From Metallyticus violacea (Eukaryota; Arthropoda; Insecta; Mantodea; Metallyticidae), in assembly GCA_030762175.1 (NCBI GenBank), contig CM060846.1:241895512-241959511 (forward strand): a DNA stretch of 64,000 nucleotides, read 5' to 3'. Of the stretch, positions 24,226 through 35,575 are shown in pieces. Position numbers and translations under genes: made by a program. The notes beneath the pieces were generated by a model. The model did no database searches and was not told the origin of the DNA. It saw only the letters and a list, made by a program, of their open reading frames with translations. The first letter of the stretch is position 1; each line of letters begins with the position of its first letter.

Positions 24226-24631
24226 TAATCTCATGTGAGTCGGATGGTTAGAACACTCTTTATGCTTTCACTTAAATGAAATTTACTCAGGACATATGTT
24301 TCATTGAGCTAATGTCCACATCATCAGCTGTTGAATGGCTTTGATCATTCATAGGAGCTGGGTAGGTAGGTATCCAGGTTGACTCTGATGATCTAGTGAT
24401 AACTTAAATAAAATGCTGTTTGCTTCTGAGATGTCAAAATTCATAAGGTTATGCTCATGTTTTTTTTTATATAACAGTGATAAAGTGGACAATAGTTCCA
24501 CAAAACACTTGTCCTGAGTAAATCTCATTTAAGTGAAACCATAAAAAGTGTTCTAAACATCCGACTCAGAAGAGATTATTAATGGGTGTTTCACTGTGTT
24601 TGATTCCAAATTGAATTAATATTAAAATAAA
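24226..24631. mobile_element. Head-to-head PLE inverted dimer inside gypsy gag
   Basis: The left part (24226 to about 24475) is a PLE 3' region on the minus strand. The right part (about 24476-24631) is the 3' end of the same subfamily on the plus strand. Both share 'cctgagtaaat', 'tcatttaagtgaa' and 'gactcagaagagattattaatg'-type blocks with the large dimer at 29721-31927. Flanking 12-mers gacacttcttaa (24214-24225) and gatacttcttaa (24632-24643) differ at one base. Confidence 0.8.
24290..24330 (-). ncRNA. Hammerhead-like motif, left arm of PLE dimer
   Basis: Minus strand: exact CTGATGA, weak stem II, GAAACATATGTCC. Both core halves are intact, stem III is the palindrome ACATATGT, the triplet is GTC, and CAG before the core can pair with CTG after the cut as stem I. 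This is the most canonical core in the window. Confidence 0.62.
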
Positions 24632-25260
24632 GATACTTCTTAACTTGTCAGTGAGCATTAATATTTCTGTTTCCTTGCATTTTTCTAATGCTCCTTCCCC
24701 AAATTCTGTGATCAAACTTTGAATTTGGTTTATCCATGCACTTATTACCTCAGAATTTTCTTGCCTGGCTGCAAATAACTATAACTATAATAGTCTAAGC
24801 TTCTCTTTATCTGCATAAAAGTGTTTTAAATATTCCCCAGCTTTTTTCCATATTTCCTGCTTTCTGTGGTTAACAGTTATCCTAGGTTCTCCTCTTATTT
24901 TATCTAGGAATAATTTACAGAAAATCTGCAGTTTGTCAGGCTTCACCATCTCGCATGGAGTATCTACATTGGCTTTAAATTAGATAATTTTGTTCTTGTT
25001 ACCATTGAATGGTGGAATAAACTTTAAAGCTTCTTGAGGTGATATTCACATTGCTACTGCATGCTTGTCTTTTCCAAAAATTTAAATGAAGCATGGATTC
25101 AACCTAAGCTGTGACTGCCACATTGTTTCTTCCATGTACCTGGGGTTGGTTATGGTCACAAGCCACAGGCTCCTAGCTTACCTCCAAGTTTTGTGGTAAA
25201 TCCGTTTTGATGTTATTCTAACCTTGTCAGGAAGTCCAGAGTTCATTGCCATTGAAGTCT

Positions 25261-26510
25261 GCTGATGCTTTGGGTCCATTCCTGGCAGGTATTTGTAAGA
25301 TCTCTCTTCTTTCTACATTGGTACTTGATTCTGGCTTTGTGGATTACACACCCCACGCCTGGCACCATAAATATTATGTTGCATCCTGGTTTGATATAAC
25401 TAGGCCAAATGGAGCCAATAGGAATGGGAAGGGTCATTGTCTCCTTGGATAACTGCTTGTGATTATCAGGTAGTAAATTAGTTTATTAAGACTGATTGGG
25501 TTACGAAGTACACAGAGGTACTTGAGCCAATGGGATGTCCAGCCATTTACTCTTGACGCAAATGGTCTCTTGAAGTTCTCCCACCACTGGGAGTGAATTT
25601 CAAAGTTCCATATTTTTATATGAATTTTTCTGAAAATTTTATTATGATTGCATTGCTGTTAAATTAATATGTATACCAAATAAAATTCAAATTTGAAAAA
25701 TGTTTTGCGAGTTATAAATTATTTCATAAATTTTATTTTGTGTATATGTTGCTTAATGAAAATGTCCCAAGTGTCTCATGAGTTCATAAAATTGGTTGAC
25801 ATTCTTGCAATTGGAGCTTTGAACCATATTCAAAAAATGTATTAAGAGATATTTTTAAAAAAATTGATTAATGAACTGGTATAATTTTTCTAATCTATAT
25901 ATTATTATAATCTTTAAAATTAAAATTTTTTCATAGAATTTTTTTAAAATTATTTTTGGTGTTAGCATGTATTTCTTGTAGAATATTGTAATGGATACCT
26001 CTGCACATTCTTGGAAATTTTAATTGAATTTAAACAAAAATTGAGATGCATAGGACATTTGAAAGTGTGAAAATGAAGCTTTGAGAAAAACGCTGTGTGG
26101 GAAACTGTGAATTGTATGCTTTTATGCATACATATCAGAACCCTCCTTATTTTTAGCTCAGTGTGTCTATATATTTGCAGGCATAAGGCATATAAGGACA
26201 TGGAACATATCTAGCTAATATATAAGAGCTGCCTCAAGTTCCTGCTTTGTTTATCTTGGTTGTAAATCTTTAAATGCTAAACTTATTAAATATTTCAACA
26301 TCCTAATATTGAAGAGCATTTCAAAACTAACATTGCAAAAATATCACACAAGCCAATTACTATCTGTGATTATTGTAATCCTACAAGGGATATCAGTATT
26401 CTTATTATTCTTAGATTAAAAGTAAGGGAAATAATGAAGGGGATTTATTAACAATCTTAAACTATTCTAATTCAATAACAATTCAAATAAGTGTATATTA
26501 CATGGAGACA
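25261..26510. other. Gypsy flank and AT-rich spacer
   Basis: A minus-strand 'TGGTGCCAGGCG' near 25350-25365 could be a primer binding site next to a lost 5' LTR, but no matching LTR was found on the other side. The rest, to 26510, is AT-rich with no feature. Confidence 0.3.
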
Positions 26511-27739
26511 CAGAGGATTGCACCTCTTAAACTCGGACAACTTTGAACCACTTTCCCACTTCAAGTCGGACATGTTCACTGTGCCATTGCATCAGTTTAT
26601 CTGTGTGTGCCTGCAGTCTGCTGGTACAGTCTGATGAAAATATTTACTCCATAATGACTTCAAAATTTGCTGATTTGTGGCAGGGGTACATTGTTGGACT
26701 TTCTGACATTGGTTACAGTCTTTCGATAATAGTAGAAAGGTGTAAAGAGAAAGATCTTATAAGTAAGTTGTGTTTGGGCCGTATAACACAGCTGCACAAA
26801 AATGGATTCCCATTTGAGGTCCAATCTGCAAAAAAATAATAAGAAAAAGGGTGCAACCAGCATGATCTAAAGGGCTAGTAACCAAGGTGAGGGCACCAGT
26901 GACAGAAGAAAGCCCTCCAACACAAAGAAGCATTGCCAGCTGGATTGGAAAATCTAAAGGCACTGTTTATAGGATATTCAAATAAAATTTGGGCCTAGAA
27001 CGCCATCATATAGCACATGGGCAGGTCTTGAAAGAACAACACATCAGAGAACATTTCGCCAATGCAACAAAACTATGAAAACCACCTAGCAGGTGAAAAG
27101 TAGGAATGGGTTATTTCTTTGGATGAAGCATGGATTTATTAAATGACACAAATAAACCCTGTGTAATTTACTACCATCAAGTAGGCCAAAAGGGGAACTC
27201 CAACTTCATCCAGGAAAACAAGGAAAAATTTTCCGAGAGGTTCATGGTTACTGAGCTGTGGGGAAACTCAACATTCACAGAGTGCCAAAATTGTAAAAAT
27301 TAATGCAGCATACTATCAAAGCAATGTTCTGGACCTAATTTTTTATGAAGATTTCCTCGGTTGTATGGCTAGGATAACCCAAATGTTTGGATCCACATGG
27401 ATAAAGCATCCAGCCACACATCTCAATCTTTACCATCAGAAAGCTGTGGAAACTGATGTCAACATGATACTGTTTAAAAGGATACCTGTGAAGTCACTAG
27501 ATGCTTCATCAATGGATTTTTGCAGATTTGGTCTGCTAAAAGAGCACAGTTTGTCAGGAGGAGTGGGCTTACATCTCCCTTCCTGTTCTATGGTCCAGTC
27601 GTGTATAATAATTGTGCTGCAGAGCCATAGTTCAAGCCTGTGAACATCAAAATGAACATAATCCATGATGGCAAAAGGCAATCTCATCATGAAAAAATGT
27701 AAGTAAAAATGTCCGAGCTCAAGTGGGGCAATCCTTCAG
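26511..27739 (+). mobile_element. Tc1/mariner element with terminal inverted repeats, inactive
   Basis: Termini: 'ggattgcacctcttaaactcgg' starts at 26515, and the reverse complement of 27710-27734 reads 'ggattgccccacttgagctcgg', giving inverted repeats of about 25 bp. Inside, plus-strand frames give an HTH start 'MTSKFADLWQGYIVGL' (26657), 'GFPFEVQSAKK', 'VISLDEAWIYL' (first catalytic Asp region) and 'VWIHMDKASSHT' (second catalytic Asp). Several stops and frameshifts interrupt it. At about 1.2 kb it has the usual length for the group. Confidence 0.85.
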
Positions 27740-28149
27740 ATAAATGTTGACTTTATAAAAGATAACTGTGATAAACTGAAGTTATTTACTATACTGAACC
27801 TATGTAGCTTAATACCAATAGAGTCCAAAACCCAACAGCCATTACAAATATTCTAAAACTGCAGGTGACAATACAGCTATTAGTAAAGAAATAATAAATT
27901 TCCATATTTCTGTTTTCAATACTTCAACCATCTTGCTTGAATGACATCAACTGGTAGCAGTGAAAGAAATCAAAAGACCAAGCAACAATTAACAAGAAAT
28001 CTTGAACCTTTAAACAAGAAAAACTAGAGTATTTCCAATATTTCCTAACAAAAGAGACTTATCATCAATTTTTAAATTTATTTGGAAATTTCAGTGAATG
28101 GATTATGGTCTAAATTTCTAAGTACATTTAAATATTTCATGACCTAGTA
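27740..28149. other. No recognisable gene
   Basis: AT-rich spacer; nothing supported. Confidence 0.45.
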
Positions 28150-29010
28150 TTCTCATTTGTTAAGTTTACAAGAAAGTGTAAATCAACAAAGTGGATTGGT
28201 AGAAGTATGAATTTACAGTGCAAGACATATTTCTCCAAAATTTAACAAAGATAACATCTCTCAGGAGTTTAAAATATATGCTAAGAGCTACAAAAATTCC
28301 ACAAACAGTATTAGAAGCAGCTAAGAATTTGAACAGGTCTAAAATTGTCAAATCTGGGAACAAACAAAAAGCTATATGGAATTGGAATGTGGTTAAAGAG
28401 AAACAAATAGCTTTCCACATTCACAAAGAAATATTAAATTAAAACATTAAGATAATATTGTTACAGACCTCCACTGAAGTAATTATGCTCTCAAAAAATA
28501 CTTTGTGATAGCATCAATGTGTACAAAGGTCCAGCAGTATATGTAACTGATGGCATAGATTAAATCTGAATACTGAAGAGTAAAAAATCAGAGGCCTTGG
28601 ATGGGAGCTGTAATCATTTAATTAAACAAAGCAGCACCAGTCTTGCAAGTCCCTTAACATAATTAATAAAATATTAAAGAATGGTGAATTTCCTGAAGCC
28701 CTGAAAACTGCAAAAATAATATCTATATTTAAGAAAGAAGATTAAGTGAACATAATAGCTACAGGCCTATAGCCTTAGTGTCTTCTCCAAAATGTTGGAA
28801 TAAATTATGTAAAATGAATCAATTGAATTCCTAGAGCAATTCAAAAGTATCAAAAACTGTTAATTCATATTCCATAAAAATGAAAACACTAACTCAGCTG
28901 TAATGAACCATCTTAATACTGTCTATCACATGCTGGTTAGAAGCAAAGTTGGAGCATGCTTATTTGTAGATTTTACCAAAGTGTTTGACTTGGTAAACCT
29001 GGATCAAATG
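28150..29010 (+). mobile_element. Non-LTR retrotransposon remnant (endonuclease-RT linker and RT start)
   Basis: The frame at 28218-28442 resembles the linker before RT in Jockey/R1-like elements ('GNKQKAIWNWNVVKEKQ'). Further on 'GEFPEALKTAKIISIFKK' (about 28684-28740) and 'FVDFTKVFDLVNLDQM' (about 28965-29010) are recognisable RT blocks, separated by frameshifts. It lacks the YxDD region. It is a different family from the 1-1905 element. Confidence 0.72.
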
Positions 29011-29708
29011 TAGTATCAGAGGTACTAGAGCTCTCATCCACCCAAGTTCAAGAAAACCACACATTGTTTAGACATTACAAGCGAGCAATCAAAGCTGTCT
29101 TAATTCCTTATCCAGAAAGTCCCTCTTTTTTTAAAAGAAATAAAAAGGAGTCATATCAGTTGAGGTCTCTAAACTACATTTCTTATCATCAAACATTTAA
29201 GGATGACTTGAAAACATATGCTGGATGACTAGGTAATGTTTCCCTGAATGAACAAGAAACAAATCTCAAAACATCTTTTGAATATAAAGCACCAACTAAT
29301 TTCCCTTATACTTGAAGGAAGGGTATAACAACATGTTTTCCTGAAACTGGAGAGTGTAAAATCAAATTTTCACTGTTTTTTTTGACAGAATCATTTCAAC
29401 AGAAGGAGAGGGATGGTTCCTAAGATTTTCCACAGGGGTTTTATCTTAAGTAGTAATAATTGCCTCAGCATTCCCTTAGCTTGGTCACGATTCTTCCTGG
29501 TGTTGGTCTAATCATTTCTTTACTGTTCTCTGATTAAAGCCAACTTCCTTGTAATCTGGGTGCCATTTTTAACCCCAGAAATCATTTCTCTTACTCAGTC
29601 TGTTCTTGTAGCTCTGCTGTCAGCTGTGCATAAATACGCAGATAAAGGCATGCTGCTTGTTTGGACAACATGTAAAGAAATTAATAAAAGATAGCCTTTT
29701 CCATAAAT
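29011..29708. other. No recognisable gene
   Basis: Possible continuation of the decayed non-LTR element, without a motif I can name. Confidence 0.35.
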
Positions 29709-29831
29709 AATGCAAATGATTTAAATATTAATTAAATTTTCAATCAAACACAGTGAAACACCCATTAATAATCTCTTCTGAGTCAGCTATTTAGAACACA
29801 CTTTATGGTTTCACATTCATGAAATTTACTC

Positions 29832-29873
29832 AGGACATATATTTTGTGGAACTTTTGTCCACGTCATCAGCTG
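29832..29873 (-). ncRNA. Hammerhead-like motif, left arm of large PLE dimer
   Basis: Minus strand: exact CTGATGA, stem II GTGGAC-AAAA-GTTCCAC, AAAATATATGTCCTGA. The G of GAAA is A, as in its partner at 31822-31865, so the change predates or accompanied dimer formation. Confidence 0.55.
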
Positions 29874-31821
29874 TTAAACAACTGTTGAATCATTTGTAGG
29901 AGCTGGATAGGAAGGCATCCAGGTTGACTCTGGTGGTCTAATGGTAAACTTGAATAAAGTGCTGTCTGCTTCCGACATCAAAATTCATAAGGTTATGCTC
30001 ATGTTTTTATATATAAATTCTTTCCCATATGTTTAGTTCTTTTGGTTGTTGAACAGTTTTTAATAACTTGATGCCCTTTTCTATTTCGTGATTTTCCTTC
30101 CAAAAATGTGCTGCCACACTTGATTTACCTTTTTGTTTGTAACAGATATTTCCCCAATGTTCCTTCAACCCAATGCCTATATTTCTCTTTGTTTTCCCTA
30201 TGTAGATTTTTTCACAATCCTTATAGTTAATCTGGTACATGCCCAATTTTTTCTCTTTGGGACTGGAATCTGTTTCATTTAATTTCAATAAATTATTTAT
30301 ATTCTTATCAGTTTTGAGGTGGTAAGATGATATTGTACTGCTTGAAAATTTTTTGAAATTTCTGGCTCATGGTAAGGGAAATTTTTAAATGTTTTTTCCC
30401 CTGATAAATCACTCAAAAATTATTTGTTTAATTCTTTTTTGTTTCTTGGAATCTTTTAATTTTTTGGTTAATCATCTGTTTGTGTAACTCATTGAATTTA
30501 GCTGCATCTAGTATGTGTAGATATTCATTCTTGTATCTTCTTTGCTCATTATCTATGTATTATGCCAAACCTTAAAAATGTGGGGAAAAGCCTTAAGTGA
30601 TGTGCATTTCAAAATAGCTCATGACTAAGTCAGCTAAGAAAGGTGATAATGAACTACCTGTTACAAATCCTGCTTTCTGTTTAAAGAATTTGTCCTCAAA
30701 TATAAAAAAATGCTATATTTATGCAGAACTTAGTGAATATGATGTGTTCTTTGATATCTTCTTTTGTTAGTTTGACTGATTGTTACCATTTTCTTAGAAA
30801 AACTAATAATTTATTCTGTTGTATGTTGGGAAACAGGGTTTTGACATCAAATGAAACCAGTATGTCATTTGGTGATAATCTGTATTTGCTATTATTAACA
30901 AAAAGCAGTGGAAGATGCACTAAAACTTTTAAACCTGCAAGAGCTTTCAATTAAGTTCACTGTCAAAATGGTAAGAGATAATATGTTGCCATTTTTGGAT
31001 CTGAAAATAATAAAATGTAATAATAATTTTGAATTTGGCATCTATAGAAAGGACACACATACAGCCCATGGTTTCAATCCAAGATCACATAAGGAAGCAG
31101 CGTTCAACAGCATGATATATAGACTAATAAACATGCCACTAAGCAAAGAAGAATACATGAATGAATATATCCACTTGTAATAGAAGCAGCTAAATCCAAA
31201 GGGTTGAACAAACAATGATTAACCAAAAAATTAAAAGATTCCAGAAACAAAAAAGAATTAAACAAATAACTTTGAATGATTTATCAGGGGAAAAAACATT
31301 TAAAAAGTTCACTTACCACCCATCAGCCAATAAGAAATTTCAAAAAAATTTCATGCAGTACAATATCATCTTACCACTCCAAAATTGATACAGTATAAAT
31401 AATTTATTGAAATTAAAAAAAACAGATTCCAGGCCCAAAGAGAAAAATTGGGCATGTACCAGAATAATTGTAAGGATTGTGAAAAAATCTACGTAGGGAA
31501 AACAAAGAGAAACATAGGCATGGGTTAAAGGAACATTGGGGAAATATCTGTTACAAACAAATAGGTAAATCAGGTGTGGCAGCACATTTTTGGAATGAAA
31601 ACCATGAAACAGAAAAAGGCATCAATTTATTAAAAACTGTTCAACAACCAGAAGAACTAAACATGTGGGAAAGAATTGATATAAAAAAACATGAGCATAA
31701 CCTTATGAGTTTTGATGTCAGAAGTAAACAGCACTTTATTCGAGTTTTATCACTAGACCACCAGAGTCAACCCAGATACCTGCCTACCCAGCTTCTACGA
31801 ATGATTCAACAGTTGTTTTAA

Positions 31822-31865
31822 CAGCTGATGATGTGGACAAAAGTTCCACAAAATATATGTCCTGA
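31822..31865 (+). ncRNA. Hammerhead-like motif, right arm of large PLE dimer
   Basis: Plus strand: exact CTGATGA at 31825-31831, stem II GTGGAC-AAAA-GTTCCAC, AAAATATATGTCCTGA. CAG before and CTG after can form the start of stem I. Same G-to-A change in the GAAA box as the left arm. Confidence 0.55.
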
Positions 31866-31939
31866 ATAAATCTCATGTAAGTGAAACCATAAAGAGTGTT
31901 CTAAATATTGACTCAGAAGGGATTATTAATGCAAATGAT

Positions 31940-32538
31940 GTTATTATCCATGGAAGAAATGCATTATTGCAGGAGAAAATATTTACTGTTTCAGTATTAG
32001 AATCAAATTGTATTCCCTGTTTAATATGGCATTTCCATGCAATACTTTGAACCTTTTAAGTGCTCAACATCTTGGTTTATAAGTTCATGTTTATTTTGTA
32101 GAGCAATTATACTAGTAAAGTATTTTTATGCTTCTTTCACAATTTCATAAAATACTTCAGGTTAATTCATTGTATTTTCATTTTAACTTGGTTTACAATT
32201 GTACATTTTAGCAAAACTAAAATAATAAAACTAAGTAAATCTGCCAGAGAAGCTGACTATGGATGCCCAATGAATTCTTTGCATGATGAAATTTTCACAT
32301 CTCCCACAGAAGCTCAGAAGGATGCAATTGGCAAACACTGTACACTCTCTTCCTTGAGAGATAGTACCAATCTTGTATTTGCACCAGTTTCTGGGTAGAA
32401 ACCATGCTGGGGGTTTTTACCTGTTTATAGAAACACTACAATATAAATAATTTGTTTTCTCAGAAGGGTCACATGGTCTACTTTTCTTAAAAATGCATTA
32501 TTATTTAATTTTATCCCCTTGAAACCAGAAGATCTATA
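31940..32538. other. No recognisable gene
   Basis: AT-rich intronic sequence without identifiable features. Confidence 0.45.
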
Positions 32539-32540
32539 CA

Positions 32541-32616
32541 TCACCGCCGTTGTTGTTGTTGTTGTCGTCTTCTTCTTCTTCTTTTTCTTTTTCTTCTTCT
32601 TTATCTTTATCTTTAA
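32541..32616 (+). repeat. Imperfect trinucleotide microsatellite (GTT/CTT/TTC)n
   Basis: GTT units pass through GTC into CTT/TTC units and a T-rich end. The poly-Phe/poly-Lys frames here are artefacts. Confidence 0.85.
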
Positions 32617-32620
32617 TACA

Positions 32621-33225
32621 GAAAAAAACATGTTGGAAAAATATACCTACTTTCGAATTTCAAACTTCTTAATGCTTCTAACAACCTGTAAGCACAGTTC
32701 ACTTCCTTCAAGGCAAGCTGGTCAGTAGTCTGCCTATACAGCAACAACAAATATTCTAATGCCTTCTGATCATGAAATTCAACATTATGCCACAGGTGAT
32801 AGCATTTAATGGCATTTATTTTTTGGGGCGCATTACCTGTAGATATTTAACATAAAATTTGGGTAACAAATTTATATAAGTGAAGATATAAATAAACTAA
32901 AAAAGTTAATTTTTGAACATTTTATATTAGTTCAGGAACATTATATGGTTCTGGCTAGTCAAAAAAAAATATAGTGTTATTTAAAGAATGGCAAAAGTAA
33001 TGAATTAAAATGTGAAAAAAGTACAGAATGTTAAGTAACAAAATGAAAGAAAAAGTAAGTAACACAAATGTTAGTCAGTTATTCAAAGCAAATGGCATGA
33101 TGTTAAAAAAAAAATGTTTGCCAGAGGTAGATTTAAATAAATATAATAACCCTGAAAGAAATATGATAAAAAGGATGTAGCTTTAAGCAGGTATGTCTAG
33201 ATAAGTAAAAAGCCAGAATTAGCCT
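32621..33225. other. No recognisable gene
   Basis: AT-rich sequence; nothing supported. Confidence 0.45.
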
Positions 33226-33226
33226 A

Positions 33227-33287
<61 letters not shown>
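33226..33287 (+). repeat. Microsatellite (ATT)n
   Basis: About 20 uninterrupted ATT units. Confidence 0.95.
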
Positions 33288-33289
<2 letters not shown>

Positions 33290-33626
33290 CTTACAAAGAA
33301 GAAGAAGGGGATGACTTTCCTATAGACCTCCAGAAATGCACCCATAATGAGCAGATATTTGCACTGAAGTATAGCAATCTTTAGAAAATTATATTACAAA
33401 GTGTTAATTAAAGATGTCACCAGACCACAGATTATTTTTCGTAAAAAAGAGTTAGTAATTAAGCCTGAATATAGCAAGAACCAATCCTAGTACATTATGA
33501 AGCTGCTGAACAAGATTTTGTTCATAAATCAGCCATGGATTTGGAATAAATGCTGCAGTGGCACATAGACAAAAAGTCATACAAAGTTATTCACAGTGTG
33601 TCTCCTCATTGCAATAAGACTAAAGA

Positions 33627-33860
33627 CTAGTTCTCTAGCATTCTATTCTTGATGCCTCAAATTAAGTATAAATTATGATTAGCTTTAGAGCAAAGGTCTG
33701 CTCATCCCATTATTGTCTAAAAATACCTTACAAAGTAGCAGTACTAGTTCTCTAGCATTCTATTCTTGATGCCTCAAATTAAGTATAAATTATGATTAGC
33801 TTTAGAGCATAGGTCTGCTCATCCCATTATTGTCTAAAAATACCTTATAAAGTAGCAGTG
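33627..33860 (+). repeat. 117-bp tandem duplication, two units
   Basis: Unit 1 (33627-33743) and unit 2 (33744-33860) both start ctagttctctagc and differ at only a couple of bases, so the duplication is recent. No coding or promoter motif inside. Confidence 0.93.
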
Positions 33861-33867
33861 AAATATT

Positions 33868-34034
33868 TCTTAAAATAAAATCTCTAAATTTGTTAAACTA
33901 ATCTGCTTTATACTGGATATAGTAGAGGTATGAGAACCCTAAATGGTTTTCTGAAAATAAAATTTTCTAAATGTTGTTAAACTAATCTGCTTTATTTTGT
34001 ATATATTAGAGGTATGATGAACCCTAAAAGGTTC
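33868..34034 (+). repeat. Older direct repeat of about 80 bp
   Basis: 'gttaaactaatctgcttta' followed by 'agaggtatga...accctaaa' occurs twice (about 33868-33947 and 33952-34034), directly after the 117-bp tandem pair and more diverged. Confidence 0.75.
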
Positions 34035-35270
34035 TTGAATCCCTCGAATTTCCAGAATTCTTCATTTAAGAAGAAAAATAAATGGAGGAAAATGCCTATT
34101 TTTAAGATTAAAGGTTTATAATTGAAGCAAAATTTTACACCTCTCTTTAATGAAACAAATAGTCTGCAGTTTTCAAAAAATGTATCCATATTAAGAAGAT
34201 ATAAATGAAATGTAATAAATGAAGCACGTAATTAAAACTCTGTGTCAGGTTCATAGGAAGATTTTACAAAATATATTAATAGTTGAAATTTTTTACATTT
34301 TTTTTAATAACAAAACCTCTGAAACCTTTATCAAAGCAAGTGGTGAAGGATTATTTCAAGAGTTGCTCTAAATAAGCTGTAAACATGAAACACTCATTTT
34401 TCCAAAAAATTAAGAACAATCAAAACAAATTCCGTAAACAAATCAAAACTGTGTTTATTTTAAGATATAAAAACACTTTGAACTCTTTCAGGTCAACATA
34501 CAATATATCAGAAACTTTCAATGGAGATTTTTATTTAATAGCACTAGCATTTAGACTTTATGTTGAACATTATTGCAGCGGATTGACATTATTTCTTTAA
34601 TTTCTCTCTTGTTCATTAAGCCATATCTGATAAATAATTTAAAAGAACATTCTGAAGCTGCAAACCATATTAGGCCATTGTCTCTCATGAAACAAAGAAC
34701 TGTTGTAAAAGAGATTCCATTCTTTCATAGTGTTGGTAATGAAAGTTTCAGTTGCAGATGTTTTCTGTTAAATTACTGTTAAGGGAATACATCCTAAGCA
34801 CAAGTAGTAATACTCAAAAGTGTTCATCCATGAAGTGAATTATCAAAGTGTGGTAATAGAAGATGTTAATGTCCATATGTCTGTAGTAACTCCAATAAAC
34901 TCTTTTTTTTTTCTTTTTTTCCTAAGAGTTTTATTTTTTATTCTTCATACATCTGGAATTACCTTTTGAGCAATATGTTTTCTGCTTGAGATGATATATT
35001 GTAGCTCAGGTGGTTTATCAACTTTTTAAAAACTTTATTTTCTGTTATGAAGACATCCACTACCTTTGATCAATATGTCTGTCTCTTACTTTTGAATTAA
35101 TCCTCTGCAGAGCATTTCAGTGACTAAGCTGGTAATTTTTTAATTCTTTTGTCCCAAGGCTTCAAAATTTGCATTTTCGCTACAAATTGTTTACAGATAG
35201 GTTCGTTAAGTATTTCTTTGTAGTTTATGGGGCTTGGAAGGAGCTTTGTTCTCCATAAGAAACTGCTGAA
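34035..35270. other. No recognisable gene
   Basis: AT-rich intronic sequence. Short open frames at 34385-34600 and 34573-34782 carry no recognised motif. Confidence 0.4.
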
Positions 35271-35274
35271 GTAG

Positions 35275-35568
35275 ATTATATGATGAAGTAGCTGTGCAGT
35301 GCTTCCAACTTACCATTGTGTGACACCTATGCCAACTCCCCATACAAAGCTAGTGTCCATCCACAGGTGTTAAGCATCTGGTGGGACAAAGAAGGATCAT
35401 GCACTATGAATTACTTCCCAGAAATGTAACTGCTACTGACATTATTGCCAATAACTCAGGCGCCTTGCAGCCGCATATCAGGAAAAATGACCAGGAGGAC
35501 CATTATTTGCTGGTGCAACAGGATAATACAGTAATGCATGCCAGCACTCCATTAACATGACAAAATCA
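35275..35568 (+). mobile_element. Mariner remnant, left part (split by PLE)
   Basis: Broken frames encode the middle of a mariner transposase: 'WWDKEG' with 'MNYFP', then a block ending in 'QQDNTVMHAS', the counterpart of the HDNARPH catalytic region. It continues after the PLE at 37385. Confidence 0.8.
35549..35568 (+). repeat. 20-bp target site duplication of the PLE, left copy
   Basis: Identical to 37385-37404 except for one base. It is mariner sequence duplicated by the PLE insertion. Confidence 0.82.
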
Positions 35569-35575
35569 AACATGA

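Larger units (their letters stand above)
18950..25260 (-). mobile_element. Ty3/gypsy LTR retrotransposon remnant (gag-pol), multiply interrupted
   Basis: On the minus strand the domains run in order from right to left. Gag-like sequence (about 25200-24640) leads into a decayed CCHC knuckle ('CFNCSNIAKN', about 24140), then aspartic protease (about 23960, the DSG/DTG motif mutated to NSG). RT follows (23160-22800: 'SCIDMVMGYNQIP'; 22030-21830: 'FLDDVLVYV'), then RNase H (about 21340, 'LFGKKF'). The integrase has its N-terminal part at about 21000-20860 ('FEKLALDIVG') and its core at 19440-19140 ('LTDQGSEFLSDLF' and 'QTTAFHSQ'). Stops and frameshifts are frequent. It is split by a Tc1 element, a family B SINE, a family A SINE with its own PLE, and a PLE dimer. 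I could not identify LTRs at either edge. Confidence 0.85.
29721..31927. mobile_element. Large head-to-head PLE inverted dimer (about 2.2 kb)
   Basis: The left copy is on the minus strand (29721 to about 30900): RT blocks 'ILVSFDVKTLFPNI' and 'SSLSPFLADLVM' at 30860-30600, then GIY-YIG (30007-30288: 'YQINYKDCEKIYIGKTKRNIG') and 3' tail. The right copy is on the plus strand (about 30900-31927): 'DNMLPFLDLKIIKC' (30908-31180), GIY-YIG with an internal loss, C-terminus (31576-31821) and 3' tail. The copies meet in RT coding sequence with their 3' ends outward. The 12-mer aatgcaaatgat flanks the entire unit (29709-29720 and 31928-31939), so the dimer seems to have integrated as one piece. Both copies have stops. 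Confidence 0.87.

Noticed and set aside
18500..26500. LTRs of the gypsy element
   Set aside because: No matching direct repeats found by eye at the two edges; the possible primer binding site near 25350-25365 alone is not enough.
32425..32728. Frames with poly-Lys/poly-Phe
   Set aside because: Microsatellite translation artefact.
33226..33860. CRISPR-like array from the repeated units
   Set aside because: It is a microsatellite plus a two-unit tandem duplication without spacers, in a eukaryotic intron.
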